Assembly: GCA_000687695.1 (NCBI GenBank) | Contig: JHWZ01000003.1 | Location: forward strand, 1-64,000 | Reading direction: 5' to 3' | Source: Lachnospiraceae bacterium P6B14 | GTDB taxonomy: Bacteria; Bacillota; Clostridia; Lachnospirales; Lachnospiraceae | Length of the DNA stretch: 64,000 nucleotides | Shown: in pieces, positions 15,244 through 23,042 of the stretch | Layout of the letters: each line of letters starts with the position of its first letter | Numbering within the stretch: position 1 is the stretch's first letter | Translations under genes and position numbers: made by a program | Notes under the pieces: generated by a model | Seen by the model: only the letters and a program-made list of their open reading frames with translations | What the model was told of the DNA's origin: nothing | Database searches by the model: none

Positions 15244-16017
15244 ATGGCTACGATTTTGGAAATAAAGAATCTGTCTGTGGAGATCGAGGGTGGCGCAGGC
15301 GATGAGCCCATAAAGATCCTTGATGGCGTGAACATGACCATCGGTGCGGGTGAGACGCACGTTCTGATGGGACCGAACGGCGCAGGCAAATCCACTCTCG
15401 GCTATACGCTGATGGGTAATGAAAAATACACGATCACCGGTGGCGAGATCATATACAAGGGGCAGGACCTGCTTTCGTTAAATGTACATGAGCGCGCGAG
15501 AGCCGGGATATTTTTATCCTTCCAGAATCCTTTGGAGGTGCCCGGGGTGACCCTTTCAAACTTCATCCGCAGCGCAAAGGAGCAGAGATCTGATGAGCGC
15601 ATCAAGCTTTGGGATTTCCGCAAGGAGCTTAAAAGCAAGATGGAGCTTCTGTCGATGGATGAGTCTTATATGGATCGTGATCTGAATGTAGGATTCTCCG
15701 GCGGTGAGAAGAAAAAATCAGAGATACTGCAGCTTTTGATGCTCGCGCCTGAGTTTGCGATACTTGATGAGACGGATTCAGGACTTGATGTCGATGCGGT
15801 ACGTACTGTGTCGAAGGGCGTTGAGACTTTCCAGAAAGAGCAGGACGGTGCTCTTTTGATCATCACACATTCAACGAGGATACTTGAGTCGCTCAAGGTC
15901 GATCACACGCATGTGATGGTGAACGGTTCTATCGTGGCTGAGGGCGATGCGTCGCTCGTGGATGAGATCAATGAAAATGGATTTGAGCGATACTGCGCGA
16001 GTCCGTATGAAGGATAA
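15244..16017 (+). CDS. sufC: Fe-S assembly ATPase SufC
   Basis: 257 residues. ABC ATPase with Walker A GPNGAGKST, signature FSGGEKKKSE and Walker B FAILDETDSGLD, the variant DETDSGLD being typical of SufC. It binds SufB and SufD and drives scaffold rearrangement during Fe-S cluster building. ATG at 15244 follows AGGAGAAG; an upstream in-frame ATG at 15193 has no ribosome binding site. First gene of sufCBDSU. Its TAA stop lies within the stem of the first hairpin at 16012-16052. Confidence 0.95.
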   Translation: MATILEIKNLSVEIEGGAGDEPIKILDGVNMTIGAGETHVLMGPNGAGKSTLGYTLMGNEKYTITGGEIIYKGQDLLSLNVHERARAGIFLSFQNPLEVPGVTLSNFIRSAKEQRSDERIKLWDFRKELKSKMELLSMDESYMDRDLNVGFSGGEKKKSEILQLLMLAPEFAILDETDSGLDVDAVRTVSKGVETFQKEQDGALLIITHSTRILESLKVDHTHVMVNGSIVAEGDASLVDEINENGFERYCASPYEG

Positions 16018-16113
16018 GTGCATCGCATGCTTGCATGCGGATGCGCTTATCCAAATACGGAAGAGCCTAACGTACAACGAGGATTCCGGAAGAATCCGAG
16101 TTTGTACGTTAGG
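16012..16113 (+). repeat. Two long hairpins between sufC and sufB
   Basis: Hairpin 1 (16012-16052) has an ~18-bp stem starting GGATAAG and ending CTTATCC, with one bulge and a CTTG apex. Hairpin 2 (16066-16113) pairs CCTAACGTACAA with TTGTACGTTAGG and contains an inner GGATTC/GAATCC stem. Neither has a T-run, so both are likely mRNA segmentation or stability elements rather than terminators. Confidence 0.75.
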
Positions 16114-16144
16114 ACTCGCGCAGACTAAGCTTAGGAGATAAGTA

Positions 16145-17560
16145 ATGGAAGAAAAGACATATGTCGAGGATATAGACAGGAATCTCTACGATTTCAAAAA
16201 TGAAGAGACGGCCGAGAACTCGGTCCGTTTTGACGAGGGCCTGACGCCTGAGATCGTTGAGAAAATCTCTTCGGAAAAGGGTGACCCGGAGTGGATGAGA
16301 GATTTCCGCCTGGAGTCATTGCGTATTTATAATGAGATAGACGTCCCGGAATGGGGACCGCCGATAGACGGGCTGAACATGGATAACATCGCTACCTATG
16401 TGAAGCCGAAAACAAAGATGCACGCTGAGTGGGACGAGGTGCCTGATGAGATCAAGGACACGTTTGAACGTCTGGGCATCCCGAAGGCTGAGAGAGAGAG
16501 TCTCGCCGGAGTCGGTGCGCAGTATGATTCGGAGCTTGTCTATCACAATGTAAAGGAAGAAGTTTCGGCGCTCGGAGTCGTTTACACGGACCTCGAGAGT
16601 GCCATGCATACAGAGGAGCATGCCGAGAGGATCAGGTCGCACTTTATGAAGCTGGTGCCTCCGACAGATCACAAGTTCGCGGCGCTGCACGGTGCTGTAT
16701 GGTCGGGCGGATCGTATGTTTACGTGCCTCCGGGTGTCTCGGTGGAGATCCCGCTTCAGTCGTACTTCAGACTGAACGCGCCGGGTGCGGGCCAGTTCGA
16801 GCATACTCTGATCATCGTCGATGAGGGCGCGGACCTGCATTTCATCGAGGGATGCTCGGCACCGAAGTACAACATAGCAAACCTGCATGCCGGGTGTGTG
16901 GAGCTTTTTGTTGGTAAAAATGCCAAGCTCCGCTATTCGACCATAGAGAACTGGTCAAAAAACATGTACAATCTGAACACCAAGCGCGCCACTGTGGAGG
17001 AGGGCGGCGTGATGGAGTGGGTCTCGGGATCGTTTGGTTCGCACGTCTCCTATCTCTATCCGATGACCATCCTAAAGGGCGACAATTCACGCATGGAATT
17101 CACGGGTATCACCTTCGCCGGCAAAGGCCAGAACCTCGACACCGGAATGAAGGTCACACATATAGGTAAGTTTACGTCATCAGCTGTAAACACAAAGTCG
17201 ATATCGAAAGACGGCGGTATATCGACATTCCGCTCAGCGGTGGTTGTAGGTAAAAATGCCAAGAAGGCGAAGTCGACCGTTTCATGTGCTTCGCTGATGC
17301 TCGATCGTATATCGAGATCGGACACGATCCCGGCGATCGATGTGAGAACTGATGATGCGGATATAGGACACGAGGCAAGGATAGGAAAGATCAGCGATGA
17401 TGCCATCTTCTATCTGATGAGCAGAGGGATCAAGGAAGAGGAAGCCAGATCGATGATCGTAAGCGGATTTGCTGACAGTGTATCGAAGGAGCTGCCGCTC
17501 GAATATGCGCTCGAGATGAATAACCTAATCAGGCTCGAGATGAAGGGCAGTATAGGTTAG
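16145..17560 (+). CDS. sufB: Fe-S cluster scaffold protein SufB
   Basis: 471 residues, the usual length. The right-handed beta-helix core is visible (FIEGCSAPKYNIANLHAGCV, KLRYSTIENWSKNMYNLNTK, GVMEWVSGSFGS), as is the C-terminal helical part (AIFYLMSRGIKEEEARSMIV). With SufC and SufD it forms the SufBC2D scaffold that receives persulfide sulfur from SufS/SufU. Near-universal Cys in the SASLM region appears as VSCASLM. ATG at 16145 follows TTAGGAGATA. Located 127 bases after sufC, beyond two hairpins. Confidence 0.96.
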   Translation: MEEKTYVEDIDRNLYDFKNEETAENSVRFDEGLTPEIVEKISSEKGDPEWMRDFRLESLRIYNEIDVPEWGPPIDGLNMDNIATYVKPKTKMHAEWDEVPDEIKDTFERLGIPKAERESLAGVGAQYDSELVYHNVKEEVSALGVVYTDLESAMHTEEHAERIRSHFMKLVPPTDHKFAALHGAVWSGGSYVYVPPGVSVEIPLQSYFRLNAPGAGQFEHTLIIVDEGADLHFIEGCSAPKYNIANLHAGCVELFVGKNAKLRYSTIENWSKNMYNLNTKRATVEEGGVMEWVSGSFGSHVSYLYPMTILKGDNSRMEFTGITFAGKGQNLDTGMKVTHIGKFTSSAVNTKSISKDGGISTFRSAVVVGKNAKKAKSTVSCASLMLDRISRSDTIPAIDVRTDDADIGHEARIGKISDDAIFYLMSRGIKEEEARSMIVSGFADSVSKELPLEYALEMNNLIRLEMKGSIG

Positions 17561-17586
17561 GTTTTACGACATAGGAGTTTTATCAT

Positions 17587-18486
17587 ATGACTGAAAAAGC
17601 TATCAATGAGATGCCGGTTAAGACTTGGAACTGGCTGAAGATGAATGGGGCTATTATTGATGTGCCGGATGGGATATCACCTGCTGAGCCTATAGTTATT
17701 CATGCGGCTGAGGATAATGAGCAAAGCCGTTTGCCGTTTGAGTTTGAAAACGGGGCAAATACCGAAGGAACGGTTGATATATCGGTAGACGAGAATATAA
17801 ATCATACTGTTGTGATGGATTTCAAGAACGGGAGCGGTGAAAAAGGCGATGGTTTTGCGTCTGTCGGAGTGAAGATCTCACTCAAAAAGAAGGCAAAGCT
17901 GACGTTGGTTCAGGTTCACAGACTGGGTGATAAGTTTACCTTCACCGGAAGGATCGATGCTGACTTAGATGATAAGGCTGAGTTCCATCTGATCCACGCA
18001 TTTATCTGCGGAGGCAAGATTTATCAGGATGTTCACACGAACCTGAAGGGCAGAAAGAGTGCTCTGGTCATAGATACAGGCTATCTGACAAAAGGAAAAG
18101 AAGTTCTGGATCTGAACTATGAAGCATCGCATTTAGGCGAATCTTCTCTGTCTGACATCTCGGTGAGAGGTGCTCTTTGCGACGAAGCTGTAAAGAGATT
18201 CAGAGGTACCATCGATTTCAAGCTTGGCGCCATCGGTGCGAAGGGAAATGAGATAGAAGAGGTGCTGATGCTGGATGAGGGAGTCGTAAATCAGACCATC
18301 CCGATAATTCTTTGTGAGGAAGAGGATGTCGAGGGTAACCACGGCGCCTCCATCGGTCGTCTCGATGATGATATGCTCTATTATATGATGAGCCGCGGTA
18401 TGGACGAGGCTTCCATCCGCGAGATGATGAAGACGGCTTACTACGAGGCTGTCCTTCGAAAGTCGCCGGTAGAAATTAGTATTTGA
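17587..18486 (+). CDS. sufD: Fe-S assembly protein SufD
   Basis: 299 residues, shorter than many SufD proteins (about 350-430), chiefly in the N-terminal part. The SufBD core is present: HLIHAFICGGKIYQDVHTNL, FRGTIDFKLGAIGAKGNEIEE and the C-terminal HGASIGRLDDDMLYYMMSRG motif shared with SufB. It partners SufB and SufC. It lies 26 bases after sufB with AGGAG before ATG. Its stop codon overlaps a TTGACA that could be the -35 box of an RNA antisense to the small ORF downstream. Confidence 0.92.
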   Translation: MTEKAINEMPVKTWNWLKMNGAIIDVPDGISPAEPIVIHAAEDNEQSRLPFEFENGANTEGTVDISVDENINHTVVMDFKNGSGEKGDGFASVGVKISLKKKAKLTLVQVHRLGDKFTFTGRIDADLDDKAEFHLIHAFICGGKIYQDVHTNLKGRKSALVIDTGYLTKGKEVLDLNYEASHLGESSLSDISVRGALCDEAVKRFRGTIDFKLGAIGAKGNEIEEVLMLDEGVVNQTIPIILCEEEDVEGNHGASIGRLDDDMLYYMMSRGMDEASIREMMKTAYYEAVLRKSPVEISI

Positions 18487-18504
18487 CAAATATAATAACT
18501 GCGG

Positions 18505-18603
18505 TTATTTTTTTGACTTGCTACTCCGACCTATCGCATAGCCGAGGCTGATACATGAGATGCATAAGCTAAATATAGCTACGAAATCTGATAGTGTCAA
18601 CAT
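18505..18603 (-). CDS. Candidate 32-residue hydrophobic peptide, antisense inside the suf operon
   Basis: The minus-strand frame starts MLTLSDFVAIFSLC, continues with a single hydrophobic helix ending GYAIG, and closes with a basic tail SSKSKK. GGAGG lies eight bases before the ATG, an ideal ribosome binding site. The TAA stop enters the AATAAC/GTTATT hairpin. This is the shape of type I toxin or holin-like small membrane peptides (one helix, charged C-terminus). A plus-strand TTGACA-N17-TATTTT at 18483-18511 could drive an antisense RNA. No promoter for the peptide itself is obvious. Confidence 0.5.
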   Translation of the reverse strand: MLTLSDFVAIFSLCISCISLGYAIGRSSKSKK

Positions 18604-18690
18604 GTCAATGTCCTCCGTACGAAGATTCCTCAAAACGTATGTGTTGTCAATGAAAAAACGAACAAGTGCTCGAAAATATAGGAGATAAGA

Positions 18691-19968
18691 ATGATATCAG
18701 AGGTTCGCAAGGATTTTGCGTTTTTCAAGAATAACCCCGATGTAGCGTACTTAGATAACGCCGCGACGACTCAGCGTCCGGACTGTGTGCTGGAGGCGGT
18801 TTCGGAGTTTTATAAGACGGTAAACTCAAATCCTTTGAGAGGTCTGTATCAGATCAGTCTGGCTGCGACCGAGGCCTACGAGCAGGCCAGAGCCAGGGTT
18901 GTCGGATTTATCGGAGCAAAAAGGCCCGAAGAGATCATTTTTACGAAGAATGCATCGGAGTCTCTGAATCTGGTTGCGTTTAGTCTGTGCGAGGCGGTGC
19001 TGAAGGAGGGTGACGAGATCCTCGTCGGAATCATGGAACACCACTCAAACATGCTTCCGTGGAGAGCTGCAGCCGAGAGAAAGGGCGCGAAGGTCAGATA
19101 TCTGAAGCCCATGAAGAGAAAAACTGAGGGTGTGCAGGCCAGTGCGGATGACGCATATGCTGAGGATCCGACGGATGAAGGTCTCATCACACCGGAGCTG
19201 TTTGAAGCTTCCCTCACTGAAAAAACGAAGATAGTCGCGATCACTCATGTTTCAAACGTGTTCGGTCGCGAGAATGATATAAAGACATTTGCGAAGATCT
19301 GTCATGATCGCGGTATCGTGATAGTTGTCGACGGATCGCAGTCTGTGCCGCACACCCGTGTGGATGTGCAGGATATGGATGCTGATTTCCTCGCGTTTTC
19401 CGGACACAAGATGTGCGGACCGATGGGGATCGGAGTCCTGTACGGAAAGTATGAATGGCTTGAAAAGATCCCTCCGTTTTTAACAGGTGGAGAGATGATA
19501 GAGCTGGTAACATTAGACCGTATAACCTACGCTGAGATACCGCACAAATTCGAGGCCGGAACGGTCAACGCAGGTGGAGCGATAGGTCTTAAAGCGGCAA
19601 TCGATTATTATGAAAAGGTCGGTTTCGACAACATCATAGCACGTGAAAATGAGCTTACTGAGTACGCATATAAAAAGCTTACGGAGATCGAAGGAATCCG
19701 TATCATCGGAAGTGCAGATCCCACGGAGCATCACGGCATCCTCACCTTCACGCTGCAGGATGTGCATCCGCACGATATCGCGTACATCCTTGACGAGCAG
19801 GCAAACGTAGCGATCCGCGCCGGTCACCACTGTGCGCAGCCGCTGCTCAAATACTTGGGCACACCTTCAACAGCCCGCGCCTCCCTTGCTTTCTATAACA
19901 CGGAAGCAGAGGTTGATCGGTTAGCTGATTGTTTAAAAAATATGAGAAGCCAGCTGGGCTTTTGCTAG
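18691..19968 (+). CDS. sufS: Cysteine desulfurase SufS
   Basis: 425 residues. Type II (SufS/CsdA) fold: YLDNAATTQRPDCVLEAV opening, FTKNASESLNLVAF, HHSNMLPW, PLP lysine Lys240 in SGHKMCGPMGIGVLYGK and catalytic Cys381 in RAGHHCAQPLLKYLG. It converts L-cysteine to alanine and passes persulfide to SufU. An extra segment of about 27 residues (near 150-175, rich in Asp, Ala and Glu) interrupts the region before TPELFE and accounts for the longer than usual length. AGGAGATAAG precedes ATG. It follows a 204-base gap holding the antisense small ORF. Confidence 0.95.
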   Translation: MISEVRKDFAFFKNNPDVAYLDNAATTQRPDCVLEAVSEFYKTVNSNPLRGLYQISLAATEAYEQARARVVGFIGAKRPEEIIFTKNASESLNLVAFSLCEAVLKEGDEILVGIMEHHSNMLPWRAAAERKGAKVRYLKPMKRKTEGVQASADDAYAEDPTDEGLITPELFEASLTEKTKIVAITHVSNVFGRENDIKTFAKICHDRGIVIVVDGSQSVPHTRVDVQDMDADFLAFSGHKMCGPMGIGVLYGKYEWLEKIPPFLTGGEMIELVTLDRITYAEIPHKFEAGTVNAGGAIGLKAAIDYYEKVGFDNIIARENELTEYAYKKLTEIEGIRIIGSADPTEHHGILTFTLQDVHPHDIAYILDEQANVAIRAGHHCAQPLLKYLGTPSTARASLAFYNTEAEVDRLADCLKNMRSQLGFC

Positions 19969-20001
19969 ATACAGGCAACTACAGGTAAGGCACGCATGCA
20001 C

Positions 20002-20076
20002 CACTACGTGCTTGAAAAAAGCGCAAGCGCGCCCTCACGGACAATCAAAACATCCGACCATGGCGGCCGTCCCCTT
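20002..20076. repeat. Half copy of the type B palindrome (B4), reverse orientation
   Basis: On the minus strand this reads TCGGATGTTTTGATTGTCCG, then GAGGGCGCGCTTGCGCTTTTTT, matching the left half of copy B1. The opposite half is missing. It lies between sufS and sufU. Confidence 0.65.
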
Positions 20077-20114
20077 CAGACTAAATTCGCCTACGTGGTC
20101 GAACGGAGGAATAG

Positions 20115-20669
20115 ATGGAAAACAGAAGCTTTTATAACGAGATACTGACCGAGCACAATCTGCGTCCGGCGAATAAACATGAAATAGAAGGAGCCACCGT
20201 AACCCTCGAGGGCATCAATCCCTCCTGCGGTGATGACATCATCCTAAGCCTCAAAGTCGAGGATGGAGTGATAGTTGACGGTGGTTTCACAGGTGACGGA
20301 TGCGCGATATCACAGGCATCTGCGGATATGATGCTCGACCTGATCATAGGCAAGACCGAAGAGGAGGCGAGACGCCTCGGGGATATTTTTATGAGGATGA
20401 TAAGGGGCGAGGTCGATGACAGTGAGCTCGATGAGCTCGAGGAAAGTCAGGCGCTCCGAGATATCTCGCATATGCCGGCAAGAGTCAAATGTGCGGTGCT
20501 CGGGTGGCACACAATGGACGAGATGTTGAAGGTCTCCGGCGTCGCAGCCCGGACATCCGTGTCCGGGCAGGACGTGCTCACCGGAGCCCATGACGACGTC
20601 CTGTCTAAGGTCTCCGGCGTCCTGTCTAAGAATAGTGGAATTGACAGCGTTACAACTGAAGATATGTAA
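20115..20669 (+). CDS. sufU: SufU-type sulfur acceptor with C-terminal extension
   Basis: 184 residues; SufU proteins are about 145-150. The core carries zinc ligands in NPSCGDDI, FTGDGCAISQASADM and ARVKCAVLGW. SufU takes persulfide from SufS Cys and hands it to SufB. After TMDEMLKV the protein continues for about 40 residues of low complexity encoded by a perfect CCCGGACA/TGTCCGGG hairpin and a repeated GTCTCCGGCGTC segment, so the tail looks like a repeat insertion read through in frame. Start ATG 20115 follows ACGGAGGA. Last gene before the operon terminator. Confidence 0.93.
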   Translation: MENRSFYNEILTEHNLRPANKHEIEGATVTLEGINPSCGDDIILSLKVEDGVIVDGGFTGDGCAISQASADMMLDLIIGKTEEEARRLGDIFMRMIRGEVDDSELDELEESQALRDISHMPARVKCAVLGWHTMDEMLKVSGVAARTSVSGQDVLTGAHDDVLSKVSGVLSKNSGIDSVTTEDM

Positions 20670-20676
20670 AAACGAA

Positions 20677-20712
20677 GCGGGACGTTTGGTGGTGAGCGTC
20701 CCGCCTTTTTTT
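20677..20712 (+). terminator. Terminator of the suf operon
   Basis: GCGGGACG pairs with CGTCCCGC and is followed by CTTTTTTT. Confidence 0.9.
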
Positions 20713-20726
20713 GAATATCCTGCGTG

Positions 20727-21783
20727 TTATTTTTCGAAACAATCTTTTATCTGAGCTGCGCGCTCCTCGCGTAGTCCTACCGATGTGGCTATATCTGTCC
20801 ATTTTTCTATGGCGTTCTCAATCCTTTCAATATCATTCCTCATGTCCGAAGCGGAGATCCCGATGTTTTTGCCGGATGCGATCAAATCGTTATCATCTAT
20901 GCCTGCCATTTTTCCGTTTACAGTCATCTGATGACGCGAGGTCCAGGCTCCTGCCGGGTTGTATGAGAAGGTGATATCGTAAGCGGGTGCGAGAGACCAT
21001 GTTCCGTCTCGTTGCATTAAAAATGATATGTTTTTTACGTGGTCATCGTAGTTTTTTGCTTTGTGATTGAATACCATCCTGCGATACAGCTGCCGTATGT
21101 CATGATAATCACACCCTATTCTCCGAATGATATCAGCGATTTCTTCGTAGCTGTGTTCACCTGCTATATTATAGTCATAGTGCGCCATGCCTGCCAGCGA
21201 AAGCATGTGCAGTTTGCCGCCGTCAGCTGTTCGGTCAAATCTTTTGGTCAAAAAATGCTCGCCACTTTGAGACAGAATCTTGCACTCGCTCATATCTATA
21301 CCTGCCAGGATCGCCATTTGGTAGTATGCATATTCCGTGACGGTATGTTGGTGATCGTCGACATCTTCTTTGTCACGGTTATTTTTGATGCGATCAAACT
21401 TGATAAGCCAGTGTTCGTAATCCTTGCCGGCATCTATCTGTCCGGATCGAACTTCACCGGTTTTTTTGTTGATGGCTATAACGGCTTTGGCGCGTGCTCC
21501 TCCCGCTGATGTTCCTACGGAAATCAAATGTTCAAAAGAGCTTGAGTGTATACTTGTACGTAAACCCTCTCTTTGATTAAGAATATCTGAAGCAAGTTTA
21601 GAGAGTTCGTCGACTTTTAGTGCTTCGTCTGCAGTCGGATCTATACCGATTTCCGGGAAAAACTCAAGTGCACCCATCCCTCTGGTGCCGGTATAACAAA
21701 GTCTTTCTACTGCGTTCAGGGAACCGGGTGTGCGTCCATTTTTGCTTAACCAGGCATCTATCAATGTGTTTCCGAGTTGTCAT
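20727..21783 (-). pseudogene. hipA-like kinase gene, N-terminal deletion with frameshift
   Basis: The main frame (to 21764) contains most of a HipA kinase: RLCYTGTRGMGALEFFPEIG, the Gly/Ser loop SVGTSAGGARAKAV, catalytic NYDDHVKNISF and APAYDITFS. What is missing is the first ~90-100 residues. The natural start is probably the ATG overlapping the hipB stop as ATGA (21783), which reads MTTRKH and then leaves frame where the kinase frame resumes with GNTLIDAWL. An internal out-of-frame deletion near CGGAAACACA explains this. Only a TTG without ribosome binding site could start the kinase frame. Toxicity is probably lost, but a truncated product cannot be excluded. Confidence 0.65.
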
Positions 21784-22127
21784 TTTTCATCCCCCCATTT
21801 GAATCGTCCCTCCGGCTTTTTGCGATAGATTGGTGATGTGGCCCGCACGCGGTTTCGCCCGAGTTTATGAAGCTCTGCCGGGTGATCCATAACCTTGGGG
21901 ACCAATATATCCATATTTTGCTGCAAGCCCAAAGCGCGCAGGACCCTAATCAGATTTACCATCTGGACAGAGCGTCCCGCCTCGATATTTGTGATAGTAT
22001 GCACTGATAATCCTGTTTTTTGGGCAAGCTCTGTTTGTGTTAATGGAATCCGAATGCGATAGTCCGCCAATCGTTTACCGAGCTCGCTAAGAACGGCCGT
22101 GTCTGATTCAAAACTTCCGATCGTCAT
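21780..22127 (-). CDS. HipB-like XRE regulator (antitoxin)
   Basis: 115 residues. HTH domain at about 15-75: LGKRLADYRIRIPLTQTELA, QKTGLSVHTITNIEAGRSVQ, followed by ILVPKV and a basic C-terminal tail ending FKWGDEK. This is the HipB layout, normally paired with a HipA kinase, and here it directly precedes the hipA remnant with an ATGA junction. Its promoter at 22154-22202 carries a perfect palindrome, so autoregulation is likely. With the kinase damaged, it may persist as a repressor or as an orphan antitoxin. Confidence 0.85.
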   Translation of the reverse strand: MTIGSFESDTAVLSELGKRLADYRIRIPLTQTELAQKTGLSVHTITNIEAGRSVQMVNLIRVLRALGLQQNMDILVPKVMDHPAELHKLGRNRVRATSPIYRKKPEGRFKWGDEK

Positions 22128-22153
22128 ATATCCTCACTCCCATCTTGAAATTA

Positions 22154-22202
22154 ACATTCATATTTATGAATGTAGTATATCAAATATGAAGCTAACTGTC
22201 AA
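22154..22202 (-). promoter_or_regulatory. hipB promoter with palindromic operator
   Basis: On the minus strand TTGACA (22197-22202), 17 bases, TATACT (22174-22179). Directly downstream, at 22154-22173, lies ACATTCATA-TT-TATGAATGT (plus-strand reading), a perfect 9-bp-arm palindrome abutting the -10 box. Additional ATATGAA half sites occur at about 22184 and 22203. Confidence 0.8.
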
Positions 22203-22245
22203 GTATATGAAGATTAATATCGTCAAAAATGAACCGCTGTTTCGG

Positions 22246-22274
22246 TTGACTTTTTCCGTGAAATGGGTTATCAT
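22246..22274 (+). promoter_or_regulatory. Rubrerythrin promoter
   Basis: TTGACT, 17 bases, TATCAT. The leader contains inverted repeats TCATTAGT (22271-22278) and ACTAATGA (22301-22308) that could form a stem in the mRNA or bind a regulator. No clear PerR box. Confidence 0.65.
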
Positions 22275-22324
22275 TAGTCTAATACTTTTGTACGTAAAAC
22301 ACTAATGAAAGTGAGGTATTGATT

Positions 22325-22867
22325 ATGGCTAAATGGGTATGTAGCGTATGTGGCTATGTTCATGAAGGGGACGAGCCGCCTGAGAAGTGTCCGGTATGCA
22401 AGGCTCCTGCTGAGAAGTTTAACAAGCAGGAAGGTGAGATGACCTGGGCTGCCGAGCATGTTGTAGGCGTAGCAAAGGGAGTTCCGGAGGATATCCTGAA
22501 GGATCTCCGTGCGAACTTCGAGGGCGAGTGCTCAGAGGTTGGTATGTATCTTGCGATGGCCAGAGTGGCATTCCGCGAGGGCTATCCGGAGGTTGGTCTT
22601 TATTATGAGAAGGCTGCTTTCGAGGAGGCTGAGCATGCGGCTAAGTTTGCAGAGCTTCTCGGCGAGGTGGTGACTGACTCTACAAAGAAAAATCTTCAGA
22701 TGCGCGTTGATGCTGAGAATGGCGCAACGGCAGGAAAAGCAGATCTTGCGAAACGTGCCAAGGAGCTGAATCTGGATGCTATACATGACACTGTTCACGA
22801 GATGGCCAGAGACGAGGCTCGTCACGGAAAAGCGTTCAAGGGACTTTTGGATCGCTACTTTAGTTGA
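22325..22867 (+). CDS. Reverse rubrerythrin
   Basis: 180 residues. The rubredoxin-like iron site comes first (Cys6, Cys9, Cys22, Cys25 in CSVCGY and CPVCKA), followed by a ferritin-like diiron four-helix domain with [33 protein letters not shown] and [16 protein letters not shown]. This order is that of reverse rubrerythrins of anaerobes, NADH-linked peroxide reductases that protect from oxygen. GTGAGG precedes ATG 22325. Monocistronic, with its own promoter and terminator. Confidence 0.93.
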   Translation: MAKWVCSVCGYVHEGDEPPEKCPVCKAPAEKFNKQEGEMTWAAEHVVGVAKGVPEDILKDLRANFEGECSEVGMYLAMARVAFREGYPEVGLYYEKAAFEEAEHAAKFAELLGEVVTDSTKKNLQMRVDAENGATAGKADLAKRAKELNLDAIHDTVHEMARDEARHGKAFKGLLDRYFS

Positions 22868-22886
22868 GAATAGGCAACAAATACGT

Positions 22887-22920
22887 ATATCCCCGGACAT
22901 CGCGCCGGGGATATTTTTTT
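22887..22920 (+). terminator. Rubrerythrin terminator
   Basis: ATATCCCCGG pairs with CCGGGGATAT, followed by a T-run. Confidence 0.9.
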
Positions 22921-22930
22921 GAAAAAATGC

Positions 22931-22959
22931 TTGTTTTCTGTAGACTTATATGCTATACT
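22931..22959 (+). promoter_or_regulatory. secDF promoter
   Basis: TTGTTT, 17 bases, TATACT, 83 bases before the start codon. Confidence 0.65.
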
Positions 22960-23042
22960 ATGTGCTTAGGTGTGTGAAGATGTACTTCGGCACATTTTTA
23001 TAAGAAGAAAAAGATAAGTAGAAGCAAAGGAGAGTAAGTAAG

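Noticed and set aside
21781-22127. HipBST-type split kinase system
   Set aside because: The kinase retains part of the N-terminal region and no separate HipS-like gene is present; a deletion with frameshift fits better.
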